Shown here piece by piece: positions 43,458 through 52,124 of a DNA stretch of 64,000 nucleotides. A model generated the notes under the pieces. That model had not been told where the DNA came from and searched no databases. It was given only the letters and a program-made list of their open reading frames with translations. Position numbers and translations under genes: made by a program. Where the stretch lies: NCBI RefSeq assembly GCF_025643595.1, contig NZ_CP102826.1:5766001-5830000 (forward strand), given 5' to 3'. The first letter of the stretch is position 1. Each line of letters begins with the position of its first letter. The stretch comes from Saccharopolyspora rosea (GTDB taxonomy: Bacteria > Actinomycetota > Actinomycetes > Mycobacteriales > Pseudonocardiaceae).

Positions 43458-45020
43458 ATGTCCGAACGCACTCCCGTCCTGATCGTCGGCGCCGGGCTGG
43501 CCGGCCTGTCGACCGCCGTCTTCCTGGGCCTGCACGGCACGCCGTCGCTGGTCGTCGAACGCCACCCGAGCACGTCCACGCAGCCGAAAGCGCGCGGTCA
43601 GCAGCACCACGTGATGGAGGCGCTGGGCTACGTCGGCCTGGCCGAAGCGATGGTCGAGGCCTCACCGCGCACCACTGGATTCCGGTTGCGCATCGCGGAA
43701 AGCGCGAGCGGCCCGGTGCTCCGCGAGATCCTGCACGACACCTTCCTCCAACTCGACGACATCACGCCCGCCCGCTCGGCGGACGCCAGCCAGGCCAGCG
43801 CGGAACGCGCGCTCGCCGCGCGCGCCCGCGAACTGGGCGCCGAGATCCGCTTCTCCACCACCCTGGAATCGTTCGAGCAGAGCGAATCCGGGGTGCGCGC
43901 GACCCTCTCCGACGCGAGCGGAACCCGCACGGTGCTCGCCGACTACCTCGTGGCCGCCGACGGTCACCGCAGCCCGGTCCGCGAGCGGCTGGGCATCGGC
44001 ACCCACGGCCGCGGCGCCCTGGGGCACTCGATCCTCTGGTTGATCCGCGCCGACCTGACGCACCTCGTGGGCGACCGCCAGGTCCTCTACAACCTGCAGA
44101 ACCCGGAGCTCTCCGGCGGCACCGGCGTCCTGGTCAGCACCGACCACCGGGACCAGTTCGTGGCCGGGGTCGGCTACGACCCCGAGACGCAAGCCCTGGC
44201 CGACTTCCCCGCGGATCGCGCCGTCGAGCAGATCCGGCTGATCACCGGCCTACCCGACCTGGAGGTGGAGATCCTCGACGCCGACACCACGGAGATCGGC
44301 ATGCACGTCGCGGACCGGTTCTCCAGCGGCCGGGCGCACCTGGTCGGCGACGCGGCGCACACCATGCCTCCACAGGGCGGGCTGGGCGGCAACACCGCCG
44401 TGATGGACGGCTTCTACCTGGCGTGGAAGCTCGCCGCGGTGCTCCGGGGCGAAGCCGGGCCGGGACTGCTGGACAGCCACGACACCGAGCGGCGACCGGT
44501 GGGCGAACTCATCGCGGAGAACCAGTACAAGAACGCCATCGAGCGCAGCATGCCGCACCTGAAGCGGCCGGACGACACCCCGCCGATCGAGGACCCGGGC
44601 ATGCTGCTGTTCGGCTACCGGCACAACGGCGCGGTCGTCCCGGAGCCCGGCGAGGACGGCGAGCTCTTGGAGGACCCGACCGAGCCGACGGGCCGTCCCG
44701 GCTCGCGCGCCCCGCACGTCCGGCTGACCACGTCGGACGGTGAGCTGTCCACGATCGACCTGTTCGGCCGGGAGTTCGTGCTGCTGACCGAGTCCGAGGC
44801 GTGGGCGAAGGCGGCCGAGCAGGTGGCCGCGGACCTCGGCGTCCGGCTGCGGGCGCACCTGCTCGGCGGTGAGATGACCGGCGACTGGGCCGCCAAGTAC
44901 GGCGTCACCACCGACGGAGCGGTCCTGGTGCGCCCGGACCGCTTCATCGCCTGGCGCAGCCCCGGAGCGGGCGACGGGCGGGACTTGGCGGCGGCGCTGC
45001 GGACGGTGCTGTGCCGCTGA
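43458..45020 (+). CDS. FAD-dependent aromatic monooxygenase
   Basis: A 520-residue class A flavin hydroxylase. PVLIVGAGLAGLSTAVFLGL is the FAD fold, followed by the DG motif region DYLVAADGHRSPVRERLGI and the GD motif AHLVGDAAHTMPPQGGLGGN. The C-terminal 110 residues form a thioredoxin-like domain (LSTIDLFGREFVLLTESEAW), as in phenol and polyketide or rifampicin hydroxylases. It would add oxygen to an aromatic or polyketide substrate with NAD(P)H and O2. Control by the divergent TetR suggests a detoxification or tailoring role. RBS-like GAGGGG lies just before the ATG. A strong terminator follows. Confidence 0.9.
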   Translation: MSERTPVLIVGAGLAGLSTAVFLGLHGTPSLVVERHPSTSTQPKARGQQHHVMEALGYVGLAEAMVEASPRTTGFRLRIAESASGPVLREILHDTFLQLDDITPARSADASQASAERALAARARELGAEIRFSTTLESFEQSESGVRATLSDASGTRTVLADYLVAADGHRSPVRERLGIGTHGRGALGHSILWLIRADLTHLVGDRQVLYNLQNPELSGGTGVLVSTDHRDQFVAGVGYDPETQALADFPADRAVEQIRLITGLPDLEVEILDADTTEIGMHVADRFSSGRAHLVGDAAHTMPPQGGLGGNTAVMDGFYLAWKLAAVLRGEAGPGLLDSHDTERRPVGELIAENQYKNAIERSMPHLKRPDDTPPIEDPGMLLFGYRHNGAVVPEPGEDGELLEDPTEPTGRPGSRAPHVRLTTSDGELSTIDLFGREFVLLTESEAWAKAAEQVAADLGVRLRAHLLGGEMTGDWAAKYGVTTDGAVLVRPDRFIAWRSPGAGDGRDLAAALRTVLCR

Positions 45021-45027
45021 CGCGGCG

Positions 45028-45056
45028 AACGGCCCGTCCCGGGCGGACGGGCCGTT
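45028..45056. terminator. Terminator between convergent monooxygenase and fdhA
   Basis: AACGGCCCGTCC (45028-45039) and GGACGGGCCGTT (45045-45056) form a perfect 12-bp stem around CGGGC, eight bases after the monooxygenase stop and 13 before the fdhA stop; it can serve both strands. Confidence 0.8.
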
Positions 45057-45068
45057 GCCCGCGGGTCG

Positions 45069-46202
45069 TCACGGGTGCAGGACGACCTTGGTGTACCCCT
45101 CCACGCGCTGGTCGAACTTGCGGTAGGCGTCCGGGGCGTCGGACAGGGACAACTCGTGCGACACGACGAAGCTGGGCTTGGCCCGCCCGGCGATGATCAT
45201 GTCGCGCAGCTGCCGGTTGTACCGCTTGACGTTGCACTGGCCGGTGCCCATCACCTGGCCCTTCTCGAACATCTTCCCGATGGCCACGCGGAGCATGCCC
45301 TGCTTGGCGTGCTCGTCGACCCCGCCGGGGTCGGACGGCACGTACAGGCCCGGCACGCCGATCCGGCCGGTCGGGCGGACGGTCTGGATGACCGAGTTGA
45401 GCACGATCGCGGGCTCCTCCTTGGAGGCGTCGCCGACCTGCGCCTGGTAGCCGACCGCGTCGACGCCCTTGTCGGTGCCCTCGCCGTCGGTCTGGTCCTT
45501 GATCATCTCGACCGGGTCGCCCTTGCTGAAGTCGATCGGGATGGCACCGATCTGCTCCGCCTTGGCCAGCCGCTCCGGGATCCGATCGACGCAGAACACC
45601 CGCGCCGCCCCGCGCAGCATGGCGGAGTACGCGGCCATCAGGCCGACCGGCCCGGCGCCGTAGACCACGACCGACTCGCCCGGCGACACCTGGGCCAGCT
45701 CGCAGCCGTGGTAGCCCGTGGGGAAGATGTCGGCGAGCAGCACGAAGTCGGCCTCGTGGCTGCCGTCGTTGGGCAGCTTGAGGCAGTTGAAGTCGGCGAA
45801 CGGCACCCGCAGGTACTCGGCCTGGCCGCCCGAGTACGGGCCCATCGCCACGTAGCCGTAGGCACCGCCGGCGAACCCCGGGTTCACGGTGAGGCAGAAC
45901 CCGGTGTTGCCCGCCAGGCAGTTCTTGCAGAAGCCGCAGGCGACGTTGAACGGCATCACCACCCGGTCACCCCGGTTCAGGCTGGTGACGCCGGACCCGA
46001 GCTCCTCGACGATCCCGAGGTTCTCGTGCCCGAACACGATGCCCGGCTCGGCCGCCGTCCGGCCCTCGTACATGTGCAGATCGGAACCGCAGATCGCGGT
46101 CGAGGTGACCCGCACGACGACGTCGTTGGGGTGCTGGATCGTCGGCCGGTCCACCTCGTCGATCGCCACCGAGTAGGGCTCTCGGTACACGACTGCCTTC
46201 AT
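45069..46202 (-). CDS. fdhA: Glutathione-independent formaldehyde dehydrogenase (zinc alcohol dehydrogenase family)
   Basis: A 377-residue zinc enzyme that oxidises formaldehyde (or other aldehydes/alcohols) with bound NAD+. Catalytic zinc ligands are C38 (AICGSDLHMYEG) and H59/E60 (GHENLG); the structural zinc site is C89, C92, C95 and C103 (CGFCKNCLAGNTGFC). The insert GAYGYVAMGPYSGGQAEYLR after it is typical of the glutathione-independent FDH branch, as is VSPGESVVVYGAGPVGLMAA at the NAD fold. A hairpin GACACC-GAAA-GGTGTC lies about 80 bp upstream. It is a single gene and likely protects against formaldehyde. Confidence 0.92.
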   Translation of the reverse strand: MKAVVYREPYSVAIDEVDRPTIQHPNDVVVRVTSTAICGSDLHMYEGRTAAEPGIVFGHENLGIVEELGSGVTSLNRGDRVVMPFNVACGFCKNCLAGNTGFCLTVNPGFAGGAYGYVAMGPYSGGQAEYLRVPFADFNCLKLPNDGSHEADFVLLADIFPTGYHGCELAQVSPGESVVVYGAGPVGLMAAYSAMLRGAARVFCVDRIPERLAKAEQIGAIPIDFSKGDPVEMIKDQTDGEGTDKGVDAVGYQAQVGDASKEEPAIVLNSVIQTVRPTGRIGVPGLYVPSDPGGVDEHAKQGMLRVAIGKMFEKGQVMGTGQCNVKRYNRQLRDMIIAGRAKPSFVVSHELSLSDAPDAYRKFDQRVEGYTKVVLHP

Positions 46203-46281
46203 GAGGGACCACCTCCGGTGGTATGCGGCGCGGAACGCATCTCCATGTCGTTACCCGACTACCCCGCTCGGACCACCCCAA

Positions 46282-46297
46282 GACACCGAAAGGTGTC
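46282..46297. promoter_or_regulatory. Palindrome upstream of fdhA
   Basis: GACACC-GAAA-GGTGTC is a perfect 6-bp stem with a GAAA tetraloop on the plus strand, 80 bp before the fdhA start. As DNA it is a palindromic operator candidate; as RNA it would be a stable hairpin. It stands in a 245-bp gap with no gene. Confidence 0.4.
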
Positions 46298-46447
46298 CCT
46301 CGTGAGGGGAGTTAGGTAGTCCTCGCCCCCCAGCAGCGGCTCAGCCGGACCGCACCGCCCGGAAGCGCACCGCGCCAGTCCTTTGTGGACCAGCGTGCGG
46401 CACCGTGCGCCGCCGGGTGGCCCCCGACGGCGCGCGGCGGCCCGGTC

Positions 46448-47929
46448 TCACGCGGTGTGGGCCGAGCGTCGCGGGGGTGGCGCCGACTTCGCGGCGGGCG
46501 GGGGTTCGGCGGGCCAGGCCGCCGGGCAGTGCGTGTTCGGCGGGGGTGTGCGCAGCGTGGTCAGGTAGTCCTCGACCCGCCCGGTGACGCAGTCGTTGCG
46601 GTAGTACTGGCCGTGGCCGATGCCGTCGTGCTCCAGCAGGACGGAGTGCGGGATCTGCTCGGCGACGGCGCGGTTCCACGCGTTCGGGGTGGCCACGTCG
46701 TACTTGCCCGTGACGACGAGGATCGGCGGGGTGCCGCTGATCGACAGCCGGTGCTGCGGGTTGCGGACCTCGGCGGGCCAGCCGAGGCAGGACGTGACGT
46801 CGCTGAAGAACGGCGAGAGCCGGGTGTGCGGGGCGACCTCGGCCGCCCGGTCGCGCCAGGAGCGCAGCTCGGCGAAGTCGCGGACCTGCCAGTTCCAGTC
46901 CTCGCACCAGATCGCCTGGTAGGAGTTCTGCGCCAGGGCGGGTGCCGCCTGCGCCGAGGCCGCCGGGGTCCCGGCCTGCAGGGCCTTGAGCCGCTCGGCG
47001 AACGGGTACCAGCGCTCCTCCGGGCGGTACATGGCCTCCAGCGCCTCGGAGCGCAGCGCCTCCGCGGTCAGCGGTCGGCCGGTGGCCGGATCGGTGAGCC
47101 GGCCCGCCTCGGCCCGCGCGTGCAGGTCGTCCCAGACGGCGCGGACGTCCCGGCCGTGCAACGGGCAGTTCGCGGTGCGCTCGCACCAGTCCGCGAACTC
47201 GCTGAACGAGCCCTCCAGGTCCGCCGAGGTGGTCTCGATGTACCGGCCGCCGGAGGTCATGCCGTGGTCCATGTTCGAGTCCGCGACCATCGCGCGGACC
47301 CGGTGCGGGAACAGCTCCGCGTACTGCTGCTCCACCTGGGTCCCGTAGGACGCGCCGTAGAAGCTGAGCTCGTCCTCCCCCAGCGCGCCGCGGATGGCGT
47401 CCAGGTCGCGGACCGCGCTGGTGGTGTCGACGAAGTCGAAGACCGGACCGGTGTGCGCGCGGCAGTCCGCGCCGAGCCTGGCGTTGTAGTCCAGCAGGTC
47501 CCGGTACTGCTGCTCGGTCGCGGGGAAGTCCTTCGGCGCCCGGTCGAGCAGATCCTCGCTGCACCGGACCTCGCCGCTGCGCTTCACCCCGCGCTGGTCC
47601 CAGCTGACGATGTCGAAGTTCCGGCGCAGCCGCGCGATCTTGTCGCCGCCCAGGACGTAGGTGTCGATGCCCGAGGCGCCCGGGCCGCCGGGTGGCACGA
47701 ACAGCACGCCGATGCGGTGCTGCGGGTCGGTGGCGGGGAGGCGGCCGATGGCGATGTCCATCTTCGCCCCGTCCGGGTGGCTCCAGTCCACGGGCACCTC
47801 GACGCTGCTGCATTCGCCCTGGCCGCAGGGCTGCCAGGACAGCGTTCCGGGTGTCGCCGCAGCGGCGCAGGCGAAGGAGGGGAGGGTGAGCGCGACCGCG
47901 GCCGCGCACCACGACGAACGTGTGAGCAC
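46448..47929 (-). CDS. Secreted alpha/beta hydrolase, tripeptidyl aminopeptidase-like
   Basis: A 493-residue exported hydrolase. A signal peptide is clear (AAAVALTLPSFACAAAA). The oxyanion region FVPPGGPGASGID, the nucleophile motif YGASYGTQ with S194, the later Asp in ILVVTGKYDVATPN and the His in LEHDGIGHGQYY, which carries the C-terminal TAP-like domain, form the triad of SlpD/SlpE or TAP-type peptidases of Streptomyces. It probably trims peptides outside the cell. The chain ends in a Pro/Ala-rich tail. GTG/ATG choice at 47929 gives a good signal peptide; the gene is alone. Confidence 0.88.
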   Translation of the reverse strand: MLTRSSWCAAAVALTLPSFACAAAATPGTLSWQPCGQGECSSVEVPVDWSHPDGAKMDIAIGRLPATDPQHRIGVLFVPPGGPGASGIDTYVLGGDKIARLRRNFDIVSWDQRGVKRSGEVRCSEDLLDRAPKDFPATEQQYRDLLDYNARLGADCRAHTGPVFDFVDTTSAVRDLDAIRGALGEDELSFYGASYGTQVEQQYAELFPHRVRAMVADSNMDHGMTSGGRYIETTSADLEGSFSEFADWCERTANCPLHGRDVRAVWDDLHARAEAGRLTDPATGRPLTAEALRSEALEAMYRPEERWYPFAERLKALQAGTPAASAQAAPALAQNSYQAIWCEDWNWQVRDFAELRSWRDRAAEVAPHTRLSPFFSDVTSCLGWPAEVRNPQHRLSISGTPPILVVTGKYDVATPNAWNRAVAEQIPHSVLLEHDGIGHGQYYRNDCVTGRVEDYLTTLRTPPPNTHCPAAWPAEPPPAAKSAPPPRRSAHTA

Positions 47930-48084
47930 AGGCTCTCCTCGTGCGATCAGTGATCCGGGCAGGAGGCTAGGAGCCGGTGATCACCCGAAAGGGTCATTCG
48001 GGGGCGACTGGCGGGTTTTCGCCACGCTTGGTGATCACTCCCGCGCCGCAGTGCGTGCGCCCGATCGGCGCTTAGACTCCGCAC

Positions 48085-49053
48085 ATGGTCAACCCGACGA
48101 GCGCCGCGCCACGGCTCCCCGCCGAGCTGGCCGACGCGACCCGTGACGACCGGGCGCTGCGCCGGTTCCTGCACGGTCTGCCCGGCGTGGACCAGGTGGG
48201 CCTCGAACAGCGGGCCGCCGCCCTGGCGACCCGCAGCATCAAGAAGGCCGCGAAGCGGTGGGCGATCGACACCGCGATCTCGATGGTCGACCTGACCACC
48301 CTCGAAGGAGCCGACACCGAGGGCAAGGTGCGGGCGCTGTGCGCCAAGGCCCGCCGCCCGGATCCGGATCGGCCGGGCACTCCCCCGGTCGCCGCCGTGT
48401 GCGTCTACCCCGACCTCGTCGCGCCCGCCGTGGCGGCGCTGGACGGCACGGACGTGCACGTCGCGTCCGTGGCGACCGCCTTCCCGTCCGGGCGGTCGTC
48501 GCTGCGGGTCAAGCTCGCCGACGTCGAGGTCGCCGTGTCCGCCGGGGCGCACGAGGTCGACATGGTCATCGACCGGGGCGCGTTCCTGGCCGGTCGCTAC
48601 GGCGAGGTCTTCGACCAGATCAGGGCGGTCAAGCAGGCGTGCGGCCAGGCGCACCTCAAGGTCATCCTGGAGACCGGCGAACTGGCCACCTACGACAACG
48701 TGCGCCGCGCGTCGTGGCTGGCGCTGCTGGCCGGGGGCGACTTCATCAAGACCTCCACGGGGAAGGTCTCGCCCGCCGCGACGCTGCCCGTGACGCACCT
48801 GATGCTCCAGGCGGTCCGGGACTGGCGGGCCACCACCGGTGAGCTGCGCGGTGTCAAGCCCGCGGGCGGCATCCGCACCACCAAGGACGCGGTGCGCTAC
48901 CTGGTCGCGGTGCACGAAGTGGCCGGGCCGGAGTGGCTGCGCCCGGCGCTGTTCCGGTTCGGCGCGTCCAGCCTGCTCAACGACCTGCTGATGCAGCGGC
49001 GCACCCAGCTCGACGGGCACTACAGCGGCCCCGACTACGTGGCGGTGGACTGA
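48085..49053 (+). CDS. deoC: Deoxyribose-phosphate aldolase
   Basis: A 322-residue class I aldolase that splits 2-deoxyribose-5-phosphate into acetaldehyde and glyceraldehyde-3-phosphate. SMVDLTTLEGADTEGKVRAL opens the barrel; AVCVYPDLVAPAV, HEVDMVIDRGAFLAG and LKVILETGELATYDNV follow; the Schiff-base Lys is in FIKTSTGK, and VKPAGGIRTTKDAV closes the site. It is about 60 residues longer than E. coli DeoC, the long actinobacterial form. TAGACT at 48073-48078 lies six bases before ATG, a leaderless pattern. The following aldehyde dehydrogenase starts two bases after its stop and could take the acetaldehyde. Confidence 0.95.
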   Translation: MVNPTSAAPRLPAELADATRDDRALRRFLHGLPGVDQVGLEQRAAALATRSIKKAAKRWAIDTAISMVDLTTLEGADTEGKVRALCAKARRPDPDRPGTPPVAAVCVYPDLVAPAVAALDGTDVHVASVATAFPSGRSSLRVKLADVEVAVSAGAHEVDMVIDRGAFLAGRYGEVFDQIRAVKQACGQAHLKVILETGELATYDNVRRASWLALLAGGDFIKTSTGKVSPAATLPVTHLMLQAVRDWRATTGELRGVKPAGGIRTTKDAVRYLVAVHEVAGPEWLRPALFRFGASSLLNDLLMQRRTQLDGHYSGPDYVAVD

Positions 49054-49054
49054 C

Positions 49055-50491
49055 ATGACCAGCCCCTGGGAGTACGCGCCCGCGCCCGAGTCGCGCGAGG
49101 TCGCCAACCTGAAGCCGAGCTACCGGATGTTCGTCGACGGCGAGTTCGTCGACGGCTCCGGCGAACCGCTCAAGAGCACCAACCCGGCCACCGGGGAAAC
49201 GCTCGCCGAGGTCGCCGCCGCTGGTGAGTCCGATGTGGACACCGCAGTGCGGGCGGCTCGGCGGGCCTTCGAGAACACCTGGTCGCGAATGCCGGGCGCC
49301 GAACGCGCCAAGTACCTGTTCCGCATCGCCCGGTTGATCCAGGAGCGGGCGCGGGAACTGGCCGTCCTGGAGACGCTGGACAACGGCAAGCCGATCCGCG
49401 AGTCGCGCGACGCCGACGTGCCCACCGCGGCCGCGCACTTCTTCCACCACGCCGGGTGGGCCGACAAGCTCGGGCACGCCGGGTACGGCCCCGATCCCCG
49501 ACCGGTCGGGGTGGCCGGGCAGGTGATCCCGTGGAACTTCCCGCTGCTCATGCTGGCGTGGAAGATCGCCCCCGCGCTGGCCTGCGGCAACACCGTGGTG
49601 CTCAAACCCGCCGAGACCACGCCGCTGACCGCGCTGGTGTTCGCCGAGATCTGCCGCCAGGCCGAGCTGCCGCCCGGGGTGGTCAACATCCTGCCGGGCG
49701 CCGGGGACGTCGGTGCCGCGCTGGTGTCCCACCCGGGCGTCGACAAGGTCGCCTTCACCGGGTCCACCGAGGTCGGCAAGCAGATCCAGGCCGCGCTGGC
49801 CGGCACCGGCAAGCGGTTGACGCTGGAGCTCGGCGGCAAGGCCGCGAACATCGTCTTCGACGACGCCCCTCTCGACCAGGCGGTGGAGGGCATCGTCAAC
49901 GGCATCTTCTTCAACCAGGGGCACGTGTGCTGCGCGGGGTCCCGGCTGCTGGTGCAGGAGTCGGTCGCCGAGGAGCTGCTGGACAAGCTGCGGACCCGCG
50001 TCACCGCGCTGCGAGTCGGCGACCCGCTGGACAAGAACACCGACGTCGGCGCGGTCAACTCCGCCGAACAGCTGGCCCGGATCACCGAGCTGGCGAACAG
50101 CGGTGACGCCGAGGGAGCCCAGCGGTGGACCAGCCCGTGCCCGCTGCCCGACCGGGGTTTCTTCTTCGCTCCCACGGTGTTCTCCGACGTCCAGCAGTCC
50201 ATGCGGATCGCGCGGGAGGAGATCTTCGGCCCGGTCCTGTCGGTGCTGACGTTCCGCACTCCTGACGAGGCGGTCGCCAAGGCCAACAACACGCCCTACG
50301 GCCTGTCGGCCGGGATCTGGACCGACAAGGGTTCCCGGATCCTGTGGGCGGCGCAGCGCATGCGGGCGGGCGTGGTGTGGGCGAACACCTTCAACCGCTT
50401 CGACCCGACCGCCCCCTTCGGCGGCTACCAGGAGTCCGGTTTCGGCCGCGAGGGCGGTCGCGCAGGACTGGAGGCCTACCTCGATGTCTGA
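49055..50491 (+). CDS. Aldehyde dehydrogenase
   Basis: A 478-residue NAD(P)+-dependent aldehyde dehydrogenase. VIPWNFPLLMLAWKIAPAL is the cofactor region, FTGSTEVGKQIQAA the Rossmann loop, LTLELGGKAANIV holds the general-base Glu (E258) and FNQGHVCCAGSR the nucleophile (C292). It is complete. Only one base separates deoC's stop from its ATG, so acetaldehyde made by DeoC is a likely substrate, giving acetate. Its last eight bases overlap the start of a second, shortened aldehyde dehydrogenase gene, with which it may form a mixed complex. Confidence 0.92.
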   Translation: MTSPWEYAPAPESREVANLKPSYRMFVDGEFVDGSGEPLKSTNPATGETLAEVAAAGESDVDTAVRAARRAFENTWSRMPGAERAKYLFRIARLIQERARELAVLETLDNGKPIRESRDADVPTAAAHFFHHAGWADKLGHAGYGPDPRPVGVAGQVIPWNFPLLMLAWKIAPALACGNTVVLKPAETTPLTALVFAEICRQAELPPGVVNILPGAGDVGAALVSHPGVDKVAFTGSTEVGKQIQAALAGTGKRLTLELGGKAANIVFDDAPLDQAVEGIVNGIFFNQGHVCCAGSRLLVQESVAEELLDKLRTRVTALRVGDPLDKNTDVGAVNSAEQLARITELANSGDAEGAQRWTSPCPLPDRGFFFAPTVFSDVQQSMRIAREEIFGPVLSVLTFRTPDEAVAKANNTPYGLSAGIWTDKGSRILWAAQRMRAGVVWANTFNRFDPTAPFGGYQESGFGREGGRAGLEAYLDV

Positions 50492-51356
50492 CACCCCGGA
50501 GCGGCTTGCCGTGGCCAAGACGTACAAGCTCTACATCGGCGGGGCGTTCCCGCGCTCCGAGTCCGGCCGGGTCTACCCGGTGCACGACGCGCACGGCGCG
50601 TTCCTCGCCAACGCCGCGCACGCCTCGCGCAAGGACGTCCGCGACGCGGTGGCGGCCGCGCGCAAGGCGTTCGGTCCCTGGTCCGGGGCCACCGCCTACA
50701 ACCGCGGCCAGGTGCTGTTCCGCATCGCCGAGGTGCTGGAAGGGCGGCGCGAGCAGTTCGCCGCCGAGATCGCCGCCGCGGAGGGCGTCTCCCGCGAACA
50801 GGCGTTGTCCGCAGTGGACCTCTCGGTGGACCGCGTGGTGTGGTACGCGGGCTGGACCGACAAGATCGCCACGGTGCTCGGGGCGGCGAACCCGGTCGCC
50901 GGTCCGTACTTCTCGTTCAGCGTGCCGGAACCGACCGGTGTGGTCGGGGTGCTCGCGCCGCCGGAATCCGCGCTGCTCGGCCTGGTGAGCGTGGTGCTCC
51001 CGGTCATCGCGGCGGGCAACGCGTGCGTGGTCGTCGCCTCCGGCGACCGGCCGCTCCCGGCGATCACCTTCGCCGAGGTGCTGGCCACCTCGGACGTCCC
51101 GGGCGGGGTGGTCAACGTGCTGACCGGCCAGGTCGACGAACTGGCGCCCTGGCTCGCCGCGCACGCCGACGTCAACGCGCTCGACCTCACCGGAGCGTCG
51201 GAAGGATCGCGCGCCGACCTCGAACGCGCCGCCGCCGACACCGTCAAACGAGTCCTGCCGGTGCGCACGCCGGTGGACTGGACCAGGGAACCCGACCTGC
51301 AACGGCTCCGCGCGTTCACCGAGGTCAAGACCGTCTGGCACCCGGTGGGCAGCTGA
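50484..51356 (+). CDS. Aldehyde dehydrogenase-like protein lacking the catalytic domain
   Basis: A 290-residue relative of aldehyde dehydrogenases. The N-terminal part matches through SFSVPEPTGVVGVLAPPESA, NACVVVASGDRPLPAITFAE and VPGGVVNVLTGQVDELAPWL, then it leaps to the family's extreme end (RLRAFTEVKTVWHPVG). The segment that should carry the Glu and Cys of the active site is missing, so it cannot be an oxidising enzyme by itself. The frame is intact and strongly codon-biased, and it overlaps the full-length gene by eight bases. It may be a structural or regulatory partner of that enzyme. Confidence 0.8.
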   Translation: MSDTPERLAVAKTYKLYIGGAFPRSESGRVYPVHDAHGAFLANAAHASRKDVRDAVAAARKAFGPWSGATAYNRGQVLFRIAEVLEGRREQFAAEIAAAEGVSREQALSAVDLSVDRVVWYAGWTDKIATVLGAANPVAGPYFSFSVPEPTGVVGVLAPPESALLGLVSVVLPVIAAGNACVVVASGDRPLPAITFAEVLATSDVPGGVVNVLTGQVDELAPWLAAHADVNALDLTGASEGSRADLERAAADTVKRVLPVRTPVDWTREPDLQRLRAFTEVKTVWHPVGS

Positions 51357-51947
51357 TCAGCGGATCTGCCAGTCGATCCGGCCGTCCTCGGTGACCGTGG
51401 GGTAGCTGTGCCCGGCGGGAACGCCCTCGCTCAACGCCCGGTGGACCTCGGCGAGCATCGCCGCGACGCCCCTCCACTCCGGGCGGAGCACCTGGGCCGA
51501 CTCCTGCTCCCACTCCAGCACGCAGCCGTGCAGCGGGCCGGGCCGCAGGTCGACGACCAGTTCGTCGGCGAACCCGTCCCCCGCGATCGGGATCCACGCC
51601 GGGTGGTAGCTGGACCCCGGCGAACCGGCGTAGTAGTCGCACGCGGGGCGGTCCCACTGGGTCGTCCACGTCTTGCGGTGGTCCTGCCAGGCCGCCAGCG
51701 CCTCGGCCGCGCCGTAGGGCGTGTAGAACGGCGGCAGGACGTCGGCGAGCACGTCCGGGTCGGTGCCGCCGCAGCACGTCCACCACTCGCGCAGGTCGTC
51801 GGGCAACCGCAGGCCGAACTCGGCTTCCAGCCCCTCCAGGTCGGGCGGGGGCGAGGGCGAACGGAGCGCCGCCGCGGTCACCGGCGCGTGCTCGGTCAGC
51901 CAGAGCACGATCTTCGTCCACAGCTCCGTGACATTCATTCCGATCAT
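51357..51947 (-). CDS. SMI1/KNR4-family protein
   Basis: A 196-residue protein of the SMI1/KNR4 (SUKH) superfamily. LEGLEAEFGLRLPDDLREWW and the Gly-rich turn CCGGTDPDVL near residues 36-60 are the family signature; later come YHPAWIPIAGDGFADELVVD and LHGCVLEWEQESAQVL. SUKH proteins often act as immunity proteins against contact or secreted toxins in bacteria, or as scaffolds; no toxin gene lies beside it. ATG at 51947; another ATG lies three codons in. The gene is convergent with the aldehyde dehydrogenase pair and divergent from the next gene. Confidence 0.82.
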   Translation of the reverse strand: MIGMNVTELWTKIVLWLTEHAPVTAAALRSPSPPPDLEGLEAEFGLRLPDDLREWWTCCGGTDPDVLADVLPPFYTPYGAAEALAAWQDHRKTWTTQWDRPACDYYAGSPGSSYHPAWIPIAGDGFADELVVDLRPGPLHGCVLEWEQESAQVLRPEWRGVAAMLAEVHRALSEGVPAGHSYPTVTEDGRIDWQIR

Positions 51948-52124
51948 GATCGTCCGCGGCGCCGCCGACGGGTACCGCCAACCGGTAGCCCGCGGTTCAC
52001 CGGGGGTTCTGGTCGACGTCGCCTCGCACCGACTCGATACGGTGGCAGGCGACCGGGGCACACTGCGTGCACCCCGACCCCGTAGGCTTCCGCGAGGTCT
52101 CGTTCGGTGACCGGAGGTAGAGAG

